Both the position numbers and the translations under genes were made by a program. A stretch of 64,000 nucleotides of DNA, taken from Streptomyces galbus (GTDB lineage Bacteria; Actinomycetota; Actinomycetes; Streptomycetales; Streptomycetaceae). Under the pieces are notes generated by a model that searched no databases, was not told the DNA's origin, and saw only the letters and a program-made list of their open reading frames with translations. Location: the NCBI RefSeq assembly GCF_005280195.1, contig NZ_SZPR01000018.1, positions 279,524-343,523 of the forward strand, read 5' to 3'. This document shows positions 24,618-36,571 of this stretch, in pieces. The first letter of the stretch is position 1, and every line of letters starts with the position of its first letter.

Positions 24618-25535
24618 GTGTCCAGCCCCGTGTCCAGCACCGAGAACCAGGCTCCCGAGACCGGCACCGCCCGCGTCAAGCGCGGCATGGCCGAGCAGCT
24701 CAAGGGCGGCGTCATCATGGACGTCGTCACGCCGGAGCAGGCGAAGATCGCCGAGGACGCGGGCGCCGTCGCCGTCATGGCCCTCGAGCGGGTCCCGGCC
24801 GACATCCGCAAGGACGGCGGCGTGGCCCGCATGTCCGACCCGGACATGATCGAGGGCATCATCGAGGCCGTCTCGATCCCGGTCATGGCCAAGTCCCGCA
24901 TCGGCCACTTCGTCGAGGCCCAGGTCCTGCAGTCCCTCGGCGTCGACTACATCGACGAGTCCGAGGTCCTCACCCCGGCCGACGAGGTCAACCACTCCGA
25001 CAAGTGGTCCTTCACCACCCCGTTCGTCTGCGGTGCCACCAACCTCGGCGAGGCCCTGCGCCGCATCTCCGAGGGTGCCGCGATGATCCGCTCCAAGGGC
25101 GAGGCCGGCACCGGCAACGTCGTCGAGGCGGTCCGCCACCTGCGCCAGATCAAGGGCGACATCGCCCGGCTGCGCGGCCTGGACAACCACGAGCTGTACG
25201 CCGCCGCCAAGGAGCTGCGCGCCCCGTACGAGCTGGTCAAGGAGGTCGCCGAGCTGGGCAAGCTCCCGGTGGTGCTCTTCTCCGCCGGCGGCGTCGCCAC
25301 CCCGGCCGACGCGGCCCTGATGCGCCAGCTCGGCGCCGAGGGCGTGTTCGTCGGCTCCGGCATCTTCAAGTCCGGCGACCCGGCCAAGCGCGCCGCCGCC
25401 ATCGTGAAGGCCACCACCTTCTACGACGACCCGAAGATCATCGCGGACGCGTCCCGCAACCTCGGCGAGGCCATGGTCGGCATCAACTGCGACGTGCTGC
25501 CCGAGTCCGAGCGCTACGCCAACCGCGGCTGGTAA
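24618..25535 (+). CDS. pdxS: Pyridoxal 5'-phosphate synthase, PdxS subunit
   Basis: A 305-aa (beta/alpha)8 barrel that makes PLP from ribose-5-phosphate, glyceraldehyde-3-phosphate and ammonia from PdxT. Characteristic blocks: [20 protein letters not shown], the active-site segment [14 protein letters not shown], and [14 protein letters not shown]. The N-terminal 15 residues are a variable tail. GTG 24618 has GTGAGG about 8 nt upstream. It forms an operon with pdxT, 6 nt downstream. Confidence 0.96.
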   Translation: MSSPVSSTENQAPETGTARVKRGMAEQLKGGVIMDVVTPEQAKIAEDAGAVAVMALERVPADIRKDGGVARMSDPDMIEGIIEAVSIPVMAKSRIGHFVEAQVLQSLGVDYIDESEVLTPADEVNHSDKWSFTTPFVCGATNLGEALRRISEGAAMIRSKGEAGTGNVVEAVRHLRQIKGDIARLRGLDNHELYAAAKELRAPYELVKEVAELGKLPVVLFSAGGVATPADAALMRQLGAEGVFVGSGIFKSGDPAKRAAAIVKATTFYDDPKIIADASRNLGEAMVGINCDVLPESERYANRGW

Positions 25536-25541
25536 CCACCC

Positions 25542-26150
25542 ATGACCGACGCACCTGTCATCGGCGTCCTGGCGCTCCAGGGCGACGTACGGGAGCACCT
25601 CATCGCCCTGGCCGCGGCCGACGCCGTGGCCAGGCCGGTGCGGCGCCCCGAGGAACTCGCCGAGGTCGACGGCCTCGTCCTGCCCGGCGGAGAGTCCACC
25701 ACCATCTCCAAGCTGGCCCTCCTCTTCGGGGTGATGGAGCCGCTGCGCGCCCGCGTGCGGGACGGCATGCCGGTCTACGGCACCTGCGCCGGCCTGATCC
25801 TGCTCGCCGACAAGATCCTCGACCCGCGCTCGGGCCAGGAGACCGTCGGCGGCATCGACATGATCGTGCGCCGCAACGCCTTCGGCCGGCAGAACGAGTC
25901 GTTCGAGGCCGCGGTCGCCGTCCGGGGCGTCGCGGGCGACCCCGTGGAGGGCGTCTTCATCCGCGCCCCCTGGGTGGAGTCCGTCGGCGCGGCGGCCGAG
26001 GTCCTCGCCGAGCACGAGGGCCACATCGTCGCCGTCCGCCAGGGCAACGCGCTCGCCACGTCGTTCCACCCGGAACTGACCGGCGACCACCGCGTCCACG
26101 CCCTGTTCGTCGACATGGTGCGCGCGAACCGGGCAGCCGAGTCCTTGTAG
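25542..26150 (+). CDS. pdxT: Pyridoxal 5'-phosphate synthase, glutaminase subunit PdxT
   Basis: A 202-aa class I-like glutamine amidotransferase supplying ammonia to PdxS. It has PGGEST, the nucleophile Cys in YGTCAGLI, and the His-x-Glu pair in [16 protein letters not shown] 25542 lies 6 nt after the pdxS stop. yebC follows 48 nt later and may belong to the same transcript. Confidence 0.95.
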   Translation: MTDAPVIGVLALQGDVREHLIALAAADAVARPVRRPEELAEVDGLVLPGGESTTISKLALLFGVMEPLRARVRDGMPVYGTCAGLILLADKILDPRSGQETVGGIDMIVRRNAFGRQNESFEAAVAVRGVAGDPVEGVFIRAPWVESVGAAAEVLAEHEGHIVAVRQGNALATSFHPELTGDHRVHALFVDMVRANRAAESL

Positions 26151-26198
26151 GATTCCTGCGTTCGTTGATGGGATGGGTTACGCGAAGGAGACAGGCAG

Positions 26199-26951
26199 AT
26201 GTCCGGCCACTCTAAATGGGCTACGACGAAGCACAAGAAGGCCGTGATCGATGCCAAGCGCGGCAAGCTCTTCGCGAAGCTGATCAAGAACATCGAGGTC
26301 GCCGCGCGCATGGGCGGCTCCGACCCCGAGGGCAACCCGACGCTGTACGACGCCATCCAGAAGGCGAAGAAGTCGTCGGTCCCGAACAAGAACATCGACT
26401 CCGCGGTCAAGCGCGGCGCGGGCCTGGAGGCCGGCGGCGCCGACTACGAGACGATCATGTACGAGGGCTACGGCCCGAACGGTGTCGCGGTGCTCATCGA
26501 GTGCCTCACCGACAACCGCAACCGCGCCGCCTCCGAGGTCCGCGTCGCCATGACCCGCAACGGCGGCTCCATGGCCGACCCGGGCTCGGTGTCGTACCTG
26601 TTCAACCGCAAGGGCGTCGTCATCGTCCCCAAGGGCGAGCTGACCGAGGACGACGTGCTCGGCGCCGTCCTGGACGCCGGCGCCGAGGAGGTCAACGACC
26701 TCGGCGAGACCTTCGAGGTCATCAGCGAGGCCACCGACCTGGTCGCGGTCCGCACCGCCCTGCAGGACGCCGGCATCGACTACGACTCCGCCGACGCCAA
26801 CTTCGTCCCGACCATGCAGGTCGAACTGGACGAGGACGGCGCCCGCAAGATCTTCAAGCTGATCGACGCGCTGGAGGACAGCGACGACGTGCAGAACGTC
26901 TTCGCCAACTTCGACGTCAGCGACGACGTCATGGAGAAGGTCGACGCGTAG
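26199..26951 (+). CDS. yebC: YebC/PmpR-family protein
   Basis: A 250-aa protein of normal family length beginning [15 protein letters not shown] with the three-domain YebC layout. Members act as DNA-binding regulators or as translation factors at proline-rich stalls; which applies here cannot be read from sequence. AAGGAGA at 26185-26191 supports ATG 26199. Sitting upstream of ruvC, as here, is common. A terminator follows. Confidence 0.92.
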   Translation: MSGHSKWATTKHKKAVIDAKRGKLFAKLIKNIEVAARMGGSDPEGNPTLYDAIQKAKKSSVPNKNIDSAVKRGAGLEAGGADYETIMYEGYGPNGVAVLIECLTDNRNRAASEVRVAMTRNGGSMADPGSVSYLFNRKGVVIVPKGELTEDDVLGAVLDAGAEEVNDLGETFEVISEATDLVAVRTALQDAGIDYDSADANFVPTMQVELDEDGARKIFKLIDALEDSDDVQNVFANFDVSDDVMEKVDA

Positions 26952-26979
26952 GCGCCGCCGCGCGGGGCGCAGGGGTTCA

Positions 26980-27010
26980 ACGGGCCGACGGGACACACCC
27001 GTCGGCCCGT
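26980..27010 (+). terminator. Terminator after yebC
   Basis: A 13-bp perfect stem (26980-26992 with 26998-27010) around loop ACACA, followed by CCCTTTG. It separates the pdx-yebC transcript from the ruvC promoter, which begins 15 nt later. Confidence 0.8.
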
Positions 27011-27024
27011 CCCTTTGCGCGGCG

Positions 27025-27047
27025 TTGTCGGTGCCACCCGATAGCCT
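27025..27047 (+). promoter_or_regulatory. RecA-independent DNA-damage (PafBC-type) promoter of ruvCAB
   Basis: TTGTCGGTG (27025-27033), exactly 8 nt, then TAGCCT (27042-27047). This equals the RecA-NDp consensus TTGTCRGTG-N8-TAnnnT described for damage-induced mycobacterial genes and attributed to PafBC. It lies between the yebC terminator and ruvC, about 50 nt before the start codon. The motif match is direct; function in this organism is inference. Confidence 0.75.
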
Positions 27048-27097
27048 GCACAAACAGGCGAACGAGTCGCCGGTCGGGCCGTCGGAGGGAGGGGCGC

Positions 27098-27637
27098 GTG
27101 CGCGTACTGGGGGTGGACCCCGGGCTGACCCGCTGCGGTGTCGGCGTCGTCGAGGGGGTCGCGGGACGGCCGCTCACCATGATCGGCGTGGGGGTCGTGC
27201 GCACCCCCGCGGACGCCGAGCTCAGCCACCGCCTGCTCGCCGTCGAGCGGGGCATCGAGCAGTGGCTGGACGAGCACCGGCCGCAGTTCGTGGCCGTCGA
27301 GCGCGTCTTCAGCCAGCACAACGTCCGCACCGTGATGGGCACCGCCCAGGCCAGCGCCGTCGCCATGCTGTGCGCCGCCCGGCGCGGCATCCCCGTCGCC
27401 CTGCACACCCCGAGCGAGGTCAAGGCCGCCGTCACCGGCAGCGGCCGCGCGGACAAGGCCCAGGTCGGGGCGATGGTCACCCGGCTGCTGCGGCTCGCCG
27501 CACCCCCGAAGCCCGCCGACGCCGCGGACGCCCTCGCCCTCGCCATCTGCCACATCTGGCGCGCCCCCGCGCAGAACAGGCTCCAGCAGGCCGTCGCCCT
27601 GCAGACCGCCAGAACACCGAAAGGCCGCCTCGCATGA
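27098..27637 (+). CDS. ruvC: Holliday junction endonuclease RuvC
   Basis: A 179-aa RNase H-like resolvase that cuts Holliday junctions symmetrically with RuvAB. Acidic residues are visible in [17 protein letters not shown] and the late [13 protein letters not shown] 27098 has GGAGGGAGG ideally placed. Its stop overlaps the ruvA start (ATGA). Confidence 0.95.
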   Translation: MRVLGVDPGLTRCGVGVVEGVAGRPLTMIGVGVVRTPADAELSHRLLAVERGIEQWLDEHRPQFVAVERVFSQHNVRTVMGTAQASAVAMLCAARRGIPVALHTPSEVKAAVTGSGRADKAQVGAMVTRLLRLAAPPKPADAADALALAICHIWRAPAQNRLQQAVALQTARTPKGRLA

Positions 27638-28239
27638 TCGCCTTCGTCAGCGGCACGGTCGCCGCCCTCGCCCCCGACGCCGCGGTCGTCGAGGTCGGCG
27701 GCGTCGGCATGGCCGTCCAGTGCACGCCGAACACGCTGTCCGCGCTGCGGCTCGGCCGGCCCGCCAAGCTGCACACCTCCCTGGTGGTCCGCGAGGACTC
27801 GCTCACCCTGTACGGCTTCGCCGACGACGACGAACGGCAGGTCTTCGAGCTGCTGCAGACCGCGAGCGGCGTCGGCCCCCGGCTCGCCCAGGCCATGCTC
27901 GCCGTGCACAGCCCGGACGCGCTGCGCCGCGCGGTCGCCACCGGTGACGAGAAGGCGCTCACCGCCGTGCCCGGCATCGGCAAGAAGGGCGCCCAGAAGC
28001 TGCTCCTCGAGCTCAAGGACCGCCTCGGCGAGCCGCTCGGCGCCCCCGCCGTGGGCGCGCCCGTCAGCAGCGGCTGGCGCGACCAGCTCCACGCGGCGCT
28101 CATCGGCCTGGGCTACGCGACCCGCGAGGCCGACGAGGCCGTCGCCGCCGTGACCCCCCAGGCCGAGGCCGCCGGGGGCACGCCGCAGGTCGGCCGGCTC
28201 CTCAAGGCCGCCCTCCAGACTCTGAACAGAGCCCGTTGA
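27634..28239 (+). CDS. ruvA: Holliday junction helicase subunit RuvA
   Basis: A 201-aa junction-binding protein: N-terminal OB-fold (1-62), the tandem helix-hairpin-helix domain with GVGPRLA and [12 protein letters not shown], and a C-terminal UBA-like domain that contacts RuvB. ATG 27634 overlaps the ruvC stop by 4 nt, so expression is coupled. Confidence 0.95.
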   Translation: MIAFVSGTVAALAPDAAVVEVGGVGMAVQCTPNTLSALRLGRPAKLHTSLVVREDSLTLYGFADDDERQVFELLQTASGVGPRLAQAMLAVHSPDALRRAVATGDEKALTAVPGIGKKGAQKLLLELKDRLGEPLGAPAVGAPVSSGWRDQLHAALIGLGYATREADEAVAAVTPQAEAAGGTPQVGRLLKAALQTLNRAR

Positions 28240-28355
28240 CCCCAGCACGATGAGGACCGCCCGGCACAGCCGCCGGGCACCGTCCACCGATCCGAGCCCG
28301 CCGCGCAGACCTGGCCGGGCACCGCCCGCCGACCCGACCTCCGTAAGGCACACAC

Positions 28356-29435
28356 ATGAACTGGGACGACCCGACCGACACCCCCGCAGCCCCCGCCGCG
28401 GAGCGCCTGGTGGACTCGGTCGCCGACGGGGAGGACCAGGCCGTCGAGGCCGCCCTGCGCCCCAAGGACCTGGACGAGTTCATCGGCCAGGAGAAGGTCC
28501 GCGAACAGCTCGACCTGGTGCTGCGCGCCGCCCGCGCGCGGGGTGCCACCGCCGACCACGTGCTGCTCTCGGGCGCCCCCGGCCTCGGCAAGACCACCCT
28601 GTCGATGATCATCGCGGCCGAGATGGGCGCCCCCATCCGCATCACCTCGGGGCCCGCCATCCAGCACGCCGGCGACCTCGCGGCGATCCTGTCCTCCCTC
28701 CAGGAGGGCGAGGTCCTCTTCCTCGACGAGATCCACCGCATGTCCCGGCCCGCCGAGGAGATGCTCTACATGGCGATGGAGGACTTCCGCGTCGACGTCA
28801 TCGTCGGCAAGGGCCCCGGCGCCACCGCCATCCCCCTCGAACTGCCGCCGTTCACCCTGGTCGGCGCCACCACCCGCGCGGGCCTGCTGCCGCCCCCGCT
28901 GCGCGACCGCTTCGGCTTCACCGCGCACATGGAGTTCTACGAGCCCGCCGAGCTGCAGCGCGTCATCCACCGTTCGGCGCATCTGCTCGACGTCGAGATC
29001 GACCCGGCCGGCGCCGCGGAGATCGCCGGACGCTCACGCGGCACGCCCCGCATCGCCAACCGCCTGCTGCGCCGCGTCCGCGACTACGCCCAGGTCAAGG
29101 CGGACGGCGTCATCACCCGGGACATCGCCTCGGCGGCCCTCGCCGTGTACGAGGTCGACGGGCGCGGCCTGGACCGGCTGGACCGCGCCGTGCTGGAGGC
29201 CCTGCTGAAGCTGTTCGGCGGCGGTCCGGTCGGCCTGTCCACGCTGGCCGTGGCGGTAGGGGAGGAGCGCGAGACCGTCGAGGAGGTCGCCGAGCCCTTC
29301 CTGGTACGGGAGGGACTGCTCGCCCGCACCCCGCGCGGCCGGGTCGCCACCCCGGCCGCCTGGAGCCACCTGGGCCTGACCCCGCCCCGCTCCCAGGGCG
29401 GCGGAAACGGACAACAGGACCTCTTCGGGGCGTGA
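28356..29435 (+). CDS. ruvB: Holliday junction helicase motor RuvB
   Basis: A 359-aa AAA+ ATPase driving branch migration. It has Walker [10 protein letters not shown], Walker B FLDEIHR, a sensor 1-type GATTRAG and a C-terminal winged helix (about 275-345). An N-terminal acidic extension of about 30 residues precedes the family core at [15 protein letters not shown] 28356 is 116 nt after ruvA; no terminator was seen in the gap, so the operon probably continues. Confidence 0.95.
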   Translation: MNWDDPTDTPAAPAAERLVDSVADGEDQAVEAALRPKDLDEFIGQEKVREQLDLVLRAARARGATADHVLLSGAPGLGKTTLSMIIAAEMGAPIRITSGPAIQHAGDLAAILSSLQEGEVLFLDEIHRMSRPAEEMLYMAMEDFRVDVIVGKGPGATAIPLELPPFTLVGATTRAGLLPPPLRDRFGFTAHMEFYEPAELQRVIHRSAHLLDVEIDPAGAAEIAGRSRGTPRIANRLLRRVRDYAQVKADGVITRDIASAALAVYEVDGRGLDRLDRAVLEALLKLFGGGPVGLSTLAVAVGEERETVEEVAEPFLVREGLLARTPRGRVATPAAWSHLGLTPPRSQGGGNGQQDLFGA

Positions 29436-29544
29436 GGAGCGCGGACCCCGCGCACACCACGGCCGGGGCATTCGCGAGGTGAGGAACCCAGGTGCCATGC
29501 TGAGCGTTGTTCCTTGCACGCGGACTCGCTTAGACTCCGCCGAT

Positions 29545-29562
29545 GCCGCCCTAGCGGGCGGC
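29545..29562 (+). promoter_or_regulatory. Hairpin in the yajC leader, downstream of a promoter
   Basis: GCCGCCC-TAGC-GGGCGGC (7-bp stem) lies 62 nt before the yajC start. Just upstream, TAGACT (29531-29536) is a good -10 box with TTGTTC 18 nt before it, so the hairpin would sit early in the yajC-secD-secF leader. Function unknown. Confidence 0.4.
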
Positions 29563-29623
29563 ACGCAAACCCCCAACCATCAGGCCGCTCACCATCGCGG
29601 TCGTGTGAAGGAAGTTCCGACCC

Positions 29624-30121
29624 GTGAGTCTCGTGACCCTCCTCCCGTTCATCGTGCTCATCGGGGCCATGTTCCTGATGACGCGGTCGGCCAAGAAGAA
29701 GCAGCAGCAGGCCGCTGCCATGCGGAACGACATGCAGCCCGGCAGCGGTATCCGCACCATCGGGGGTATGTACGCCACGGTCAAGGAGGTCAACGACGAC
29801 ACGGTGCTCGTCGACGCGGGCCCGGGCGTGGAACTGCTCTTCGCGAAGAACGCCATCGGTGCCGTCCTGACCGACGACGAGTACAACCGCATCGTCCACG
29901 GCATCGAGCACGACCTGAAGTCCGACGCCGACGTCGTCCCGGACGACGCCTCCTCCCTCACCGAGGCCCCCGACGCCGACGGGTCGGCCGACGAAGCTGC
30001 CGCCGCCCCCGCCGACAAGTCCGTCGACCTCGGCAAGAAGGACGAGACCGAGGAGCCGGCCGCCGGGGCCGACCCGGCCGTGGAGCCGAAGAAGACCGAC
30101 GGCGAGTCCGGCGCGAAGTGA
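29624..30121 (+). CDS. yajC: Preprotein translocase subunit YajC
   Basis: A 165-aa protein with one N-terminal membrane segment (residues 3-20), the basic stretch SAKKKQQQAA, the conserved GSGIRTIGGMYATVKEV core and a long acidic Ala/Asp/Glu-rich C-terminal tail (about 95-165) not found in shorter homologues. YajC associates with SecDF. GTG 29624 is chosen because the membrane segment follows directly. It begins the yajC-secD-secF-apt cluster. Confidence 0.92.
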   Translation: MSLVTLLPFIVLIGAMFLMTRSAKKKQQQAAAMRNDMQPGSGIRTIGGMYATVKEVNDDTVLVDAGPGVELLFAKNAIGAVLTDDEYNRIVHGIEHDLKSDADVVPDDASSLTEAPDADGSADEAAAAPADKSVDLGKKDETEEPAAGADPAVEPKKTDGESGAK

Positions 30122-30255
30122 CCGCGCCCCCGGGCCGCGCGGGCCGCTCCCGCGCGCCCCGGGGTGCCCGCACCTCGCGGCGGATCGACGACACCATGTC
30201 ATGGCCGTCGCCGCGCTGACCCGGCGCGGAGCGGCCCGAGAGGGAGTACGAGAAG

Positions 30256-32025
30256 GTGGCAGCACCTAAAAAGGGCCGGAGCGCGAGCGCCCAGAGCAAG
30301 CCGGGGCGCTCGCTGGCCCTGATCCTGATCGCCATCGTGGGGCTCACCGGGGGCATGTTCGCCTCCGGGCACACCACTCCGCGTCTCGGCATCGACCTGG
30401 CCGGCGGCACGAGCATCACGCTCGAGGCCAAGGCCGACCAGGGATCCGCGATCAACAAGGCCAACATGGACACCGCGGTCGACATCATGAACCGCCGCGT
30501 CAACGGCCTGGGCGTCTCCGAGGCGGAGGTGCAGACCCAGGGTAGTCGCAACATCATCGTGAACATCCCCAAGGGGACGAACTCCGAGGAAGCGCGCGCC
30601 CAGGTCGGCACCACCGCCAAGCTGTACTTCCGCCCGGTGCTGGCCACCGAGCCCACGGGCGCGGCCGCGAACCCGTCCCCGAGCGCGTCCCCCAGCGGCT
30701 CCGGCAGCCCGTCGCCGAGCGCCTCCGCCACCTCCGGCGACAAGGCCTCGTCCCCCTCCTCGGGCTCCTCGGGCTCCCCGTCGGCGTCCTCGACCCCGTC
30801 CGCCTCCGCGACCTCCCAGGGCCGCGCCGTCACCGACGCGCTGAAGGCCGACGCCTCGCCGTCCGCCAGCCCCTCGGCGAGCAGCAGCGCCGGCGCCGCG
30901 ACGTCCCAGGCCAAGCTCCAGGCGCAGTACGCCGCCCTGGACTGCTCCAAGAAGTCCGCCCGCACCACGGCAGGCGACGGCGCCAAGCCCAGCGACCCCA
31001 CCGTCGGCTGCGGCGAGAACAAGGGCGTCTGGTACAAGTACCTGCTCGGCCCGGCCGCCGTCGACGGCACCGAGGTGAAGAAGGCCCGTGCGGTCTACGA
31101 CACCCAGAACGCCGCGGGCTGGCAGGTCACCATGGACTTCAACGGCAAGGGCGCCAAGAAGTTCGCGGACATCACCGGCAAGCTCGCCCAGAACCAGTCG
31201 CCGCAGAACGAGTTCGGCATCGTCCTGGACGGCGAGGTCGTCTCCAGCCCGTACGTCAGCCAGGCCATCACCGGCGGCCAGGCGCAGATCTCCGGCAGCT
31301 TCAGCCAGGAGGAGGCCCAGAGCCTCGCCAACATGCTGTCCTACGGCGCGCTCCCGCTCTCCTTCGAGGAGCAGAGCGTGACCACCGTGACCGCCGCCCT
31401 GGGTGGTGAGCAGCTCCACGCGGGTCTGCTGGCCGGTGCCATCGGCCTCGCGCTGGTGATCATCTACCTGGTGGCCTACTACCGCGGTCTGTCGCTCATC
31501 GCGATCGCCTCGCTGCTGGTCTCCGCCGCGCTCACCTACGTGATCATGTCGCTGCTCGGCCCGACCATCGGCTTCGCGCTGAACCTGCCGGCCGTCTGCG
31601 GCGCCATCGTCGCCATCGGCATCACGGCGGACTCGTTCATCGTGTTCTTCGAACGCATCCGGGACGAGATCCGCGAGGGCCGCTCCCTGCGCCCCGCGGT
31701 CGAGCGGGCCTGGCCGCGCGCCCGGCGCACCATCCTGGTCTCCGACTTCGTGTCGTTCCTCGCCGCCGCGGTCCTGTTCATCGTCACCGTCGGCAAGGTC
31801 CAGGGCTTCGCGTTCACGCTGGGTCTGACGACCGTCCTCGACGTGGTCGTGGTGTTCTTCTTCACCAAGCCGCTGATGACGCTCGCCGCCCGCCGCCCGT
31901 TCTTCGCGAACGGCCACAAGTGGTCCGGCCTCGACCCGAAGAGCCTGGGGGCCAAGCCGCCGCTGCGCCGCACCCGCCGTCCCGCCGGTCCCGTCTCCGG
32001 CCCTGTCGACCCCAAGGAAGCGTGA
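30256..32025 (+). CDS. secD: Protein translocase subunit SecD
   Basis: A 589-aa RND-type membrane protein that uses the proton motive force to assist SecYEG export. TM1 is at about residues 19-36, followed by family hallmark GIDLAGGTSITL, the large extracytoplasmic P1 domain, and five C-terminal membrane helices (about 395-550). Residues 136-218 are an inserted Ser/Pro/Ala/Gly low-complexity segment. GTG 30256 has GAGAAG upstream. secF starts 3 nt after the stop. Confidence 0.93.
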   Translation: MAAPKKGRSASAQSKPGRSLALILIAIVGLTGGMFASGHTTPRLGIDLAGGTSITLEAKADQGSAINKANMDTAVDIMNRRVNGLGVSEAEVQTQGSRNIIVNIPKGTNSEEARAQVGTTAKLYFRPVLATEPTGAAANPSPSASPSGSGSPSPSASATSGDKASSPSSGSSGSPSASSTPSASATSQGRAVTDALKADASPSASPSASSSAGAATSQAKLQAQYAALDCSKKSARTTAGDGAKPSDPTVGCGENKGVWYKYLLGPAAVDGTEVKKARAVYDTQNAAGWQVTMDFNGKGAKKFADITGKLAQNQSPQNEFGIVLDGEVVSSPYVSQAITGGQAQISGSFSQEEAQSLANMLSYGALPLSFEEQSVTTVTAALGGEQLHAGLLAGAIGLALVIIYLVAYYRGLSLIAIASLLVSAALTYVIMSLLGPTIGFALNLPAVCGAIVAIGITADSFIVFFERIRDEIREGRSLRPAVERAWPRARRTILVSDFVSFLAAAVLFIVTVGKVQGFAFTLGLTTVLDVVVVFFFTKPLMTLAARRPFFANGHKWSGLDPKSLGAKPPLRRTRRPAGPVSGPVDPKEA

Positions 32026-32028
32026 GCG

Positions 32029-33135
32029 ATGTCGAAACTCGGCAACCTCGGCGCCCGACTGCACCGTGGCGAGATCAGCTACGACTTCATCGGCCACCGC
32101 AAGATCTGGTACGGCATCTCGATCCTGATCACCATCACGGCCATCCTCGGCCTCGCGGTGCGCGGCCTGAACATGGGCATCGACTTCCAGGGCGGCGCCG
32201 TCTTCACCACCCCGGCGACGTCGGTCTCGGTCAGCCAGGCCGAGGAGTACGCCAAGGACGCCTCCGGCCACGACGCGGTCGTGCAGAAGCTCGGCGACAA
32301 CAAGCTGCGCATCCAGATCGCCGGCATGGACACCCAGCAGTCCGACAAGATCAAGGCCGAGCTGGCCCAGGACTTCAAGGTCGACAAGGAGTCGATCGCC
32401 GCCGACCTGGTCGGCCCGAGCTGGGGCGACCAGATCGCCAACAAGGCCTGGCAGGGCCTGGCGATCTTCATGATCCTCGTCGTGATCTACCTGGCGATCG
32501 CCTTCGAGTGGCGCATGGCCGTCGCCGCGCTCGTCGCCCTGATCCACGACATCACCATCACCACCGGCATCTACGCCCTCGTCGGCTTCGAGGTCACGCC
32601 GGGCACGGTGATCGGTCTGCTCACGATCCTCGGTTACTCGCTGTACGACACGGTCGTGGTGTTCGACTCCCTCAAGGAGCAGACGAAGGACATCACCAAG
32701 CAGACCAAGGTCACCTACAGCGAGGTCGCCAACCGCTCGATCAACGGCACCCTGGTCCGCTCCATCAACACCACCGTGGTCGCGCTGCTGCCGGTCGCGG
32801 GCCTGCTGTTCATCGGCGGCGGCTTCCTCGGCGCGGGCACGCTCAACGACATCTCGCTGTCGCTGTTCGTCGGCCTCGCCGCCGGTGCCTACTCGTCGAT
32901 CTTCATCGCCACGCCGCTCGTCGCCGACCTCAAGGAGCGCGAGCCGCAGATCAAGGCACTGCGCAAGCGGGTGCTGGCCAAGCGGGCCCAGGCCGCCTCC
33001 GAGGAGGAGCTGGTGGAGGCCCGTACCGGCGGCGCCGGTGAGGCCGAAGACGCCACGCCGGCCGTCGTCGGACCGCGCCACCAGCCCGCGGCCCGCGGCC
33101 GGGGCCGCGGCCGGCCGTCCGGGAAGCGCCGATGA
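32029..33135 (+). CDS. secF: Protein translocase subunit SecF
   Basis: A 368-aa partner of SecD with TM1 (about 26-45), GIDFQGG-type motif (GMGIDFQGGAVF), a periplasmic domain and five further membrane helices including GYSLYDTVVVFD. The C-terminal about 60 residues are charged, ending in an Arg/Gly/Pro-rich tail. ATG 32029 is 3 nt after secD; the stop overlaps the apt start. Confidence 0.93.
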   Translation: MSKLGNLGARLHRGEISYDFIGHRKIWYGISILITITAILGLAVRGLNMGIDFQGGAVFTTPATSVSVSQAEEYAKDASGHDAVVQKLGDNKLRIQIAGMDTQQSDKIKAELAQDFKVDKESIAADLVGPSWGDQIANKAWQGLAIFMILVVIYLAIAFEWRMAVAALVALIHDITITTGIYALVGFEVTPGTVIGLLTILGYSLYDTVVVFDSLKEQTKDITKQTKVTYSEVANRSINGTLVRSINTTVVALLPVAGLLFIGGGFLGAGTLNDISLSLFVGLAAGAYSSIFIATPLVADLKEREPQIKALRKRVLAKRAQAASEEELVEARTGGAGEAEDATPAVVGPRHQPAARGRGRGRPSGKRR

Positions 33136-33671
33136 CCGACATCCAGGAGCTGCTGCTCAGCCGGATCCGGGACGTGGCGGACTACCCCGAGCCGGGCGTG
33201 CTGTTCAAGGACATCACCCCGCTGCTCGCGGACCCGGCGGCGTTCACCGCGCTCACCGACGCGTTCGCGGAGATCGCCGCCCGCACCGGCGCCACCAAGG
33301 TCGTCGGCCTGGAGGCCCGGGGCTTCATCCTCGGCGCGCCGGTCGCCCTGCGCGCCGGCCTGGGCTTCATCCCGGTCCGCAAGGCGGGCAAGCTCCCCGG
33401 CGCCACCCTCAGCCAGGCGTACGACCTGGAGTACGGCTCGGCCGAGATCGAGGTGCACGCCGAGGACCTGGCCACCGGGGACCGGGTGCTGATCGTCGAC
33501 GACGTGCTGGCCACCGGCGGCACCGCCGAGGCCTCGATCCAGTTGATCCGGCGCGCGGGCGCCCGGGTCGCGGGCGTCGCCGTGCTGATGGAGCTCGGCT
33601 TCCTGGACGGCCGCCCCCGCCTGGAGGCCGCGCTGGGCGGGGCACCCCTGGAATCCCTGCTCACCGTGTGA
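33132..33671 (+). CDS. apt: Adenine phosphoribosyltransferase
   Basis: A 179-aa type I phosphoribosyltransferase converting adenine and PRPP to AMP. It has the flexible loop region RKAGKLPG and the PRPP-binding VLIVDDVLATGGTA. ATG 33132 overlaps the secF stop (ATGA). Its position between secF and relA is conserved in actinomycetes. Confidence 0.94.
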   Translation: MTDIQELLLSRIRDVADYPEPGVLFKDITPLLADPAAFTALTDAFAEIAARTGATKVVGLEARGFILGAPVALRAGLGFIPVRKAGKLPGATLSQAYDLEYGSAEIEVHAEDLATGDRVLIVDDVLATGGTAEASIQLIRRAGARVAGVAVLMELGFLDGRPRLEAALGGAPLESLLTV

Positions 33672-33709
33672 CAAGGTGGCCGCAGGCCGAAAGCCGCTGT
33701 ACCGCACTG

Positions 33710-33740
33710 GGGCGGGCCCGGAGGAATCCGGTGCCCGCCC
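33710..33740 (+). terminator. Terminator after apt
   Basis: An 8-bp stem GGGCGGGC/GCCCGCCC (33710-33717 with 33733-33740), extended inward by CCGG/CCGG with one bulged T, followed by TTCGTGTTTC. It overlaps the relA promoter element at 33723-33748. Confidence 0.75.
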
Positions 33741-33748
33741 TTCGTGTT
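33723..33748 (+). promoter_or_regulatory. Sigma-R-type promoter of relA
   Basis: GGAAT (33723-33727), exactly 18 nt, then GTT (33746-33748), matching the Streptomyces sigma-R (disulphide stress) consensus GGAAT-N18-GTT. relA is, to my recollection, a reported sigma-R target in S. coelicolor. Transcription would start near 33755 with a leader of about 107 nt. A separate TACGAT box near 33803 may serve the vegetative promoter. Confidence 0.7.
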
Positions 33749-33861
33749 TCCCGGGTACACGGCCCTCAGATCGGCCTGAAGGCGATCCCGCAGCCCGGGA
33801 TCGCTACGATGGGTGCTCCGGAGCCTGACCGGGGGACCCGGATCGCGCACGAGGAGTCCTC

Positions 33862-36480
<2,619 letters not shown>

Positions 36481-36505
36481 CCCGCGCCGACCGGCGCGAA
36501 CCGGA

Positions 36506-36550
36506 CACGCGAAAGGCCCCCGTACACCGCGTACGGGGGCCTCTCGCGTG
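36506..36550. terminator. Bidirectional terminator between relA and the DUF349 gene
   Basis: A long hairpin: outer CACGCG/CGCGTG (36506-36511 with 36545-36550), a short internal loop, then a 12-bp stem (36514-36525 with 36531-36542) around ACCGC. It lies between convergent genes 26 nt after relA. Confidence 0.82.
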
Positions 36551-36571
36551 GCTCGCTCGGACGGGGATGGA

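Noticed and set aside
29514-29536. TTGCAC-N11-TAGACT before yajC considered as a third RecA-independent damage promoter
   Set aside because: The spacing fits but TTGCACGCG does not match TTGTCRGTG; an ordinary promoter with TTGTTC 18 nt from TAGACT explains the site better.
30661-30909. SecD low-complexity segment as a frameshift artefact
   Set aside because: The frame is continuous, third positions stay G/C-rich and the conserved SecD sequence resumes in the same frame on both sides.
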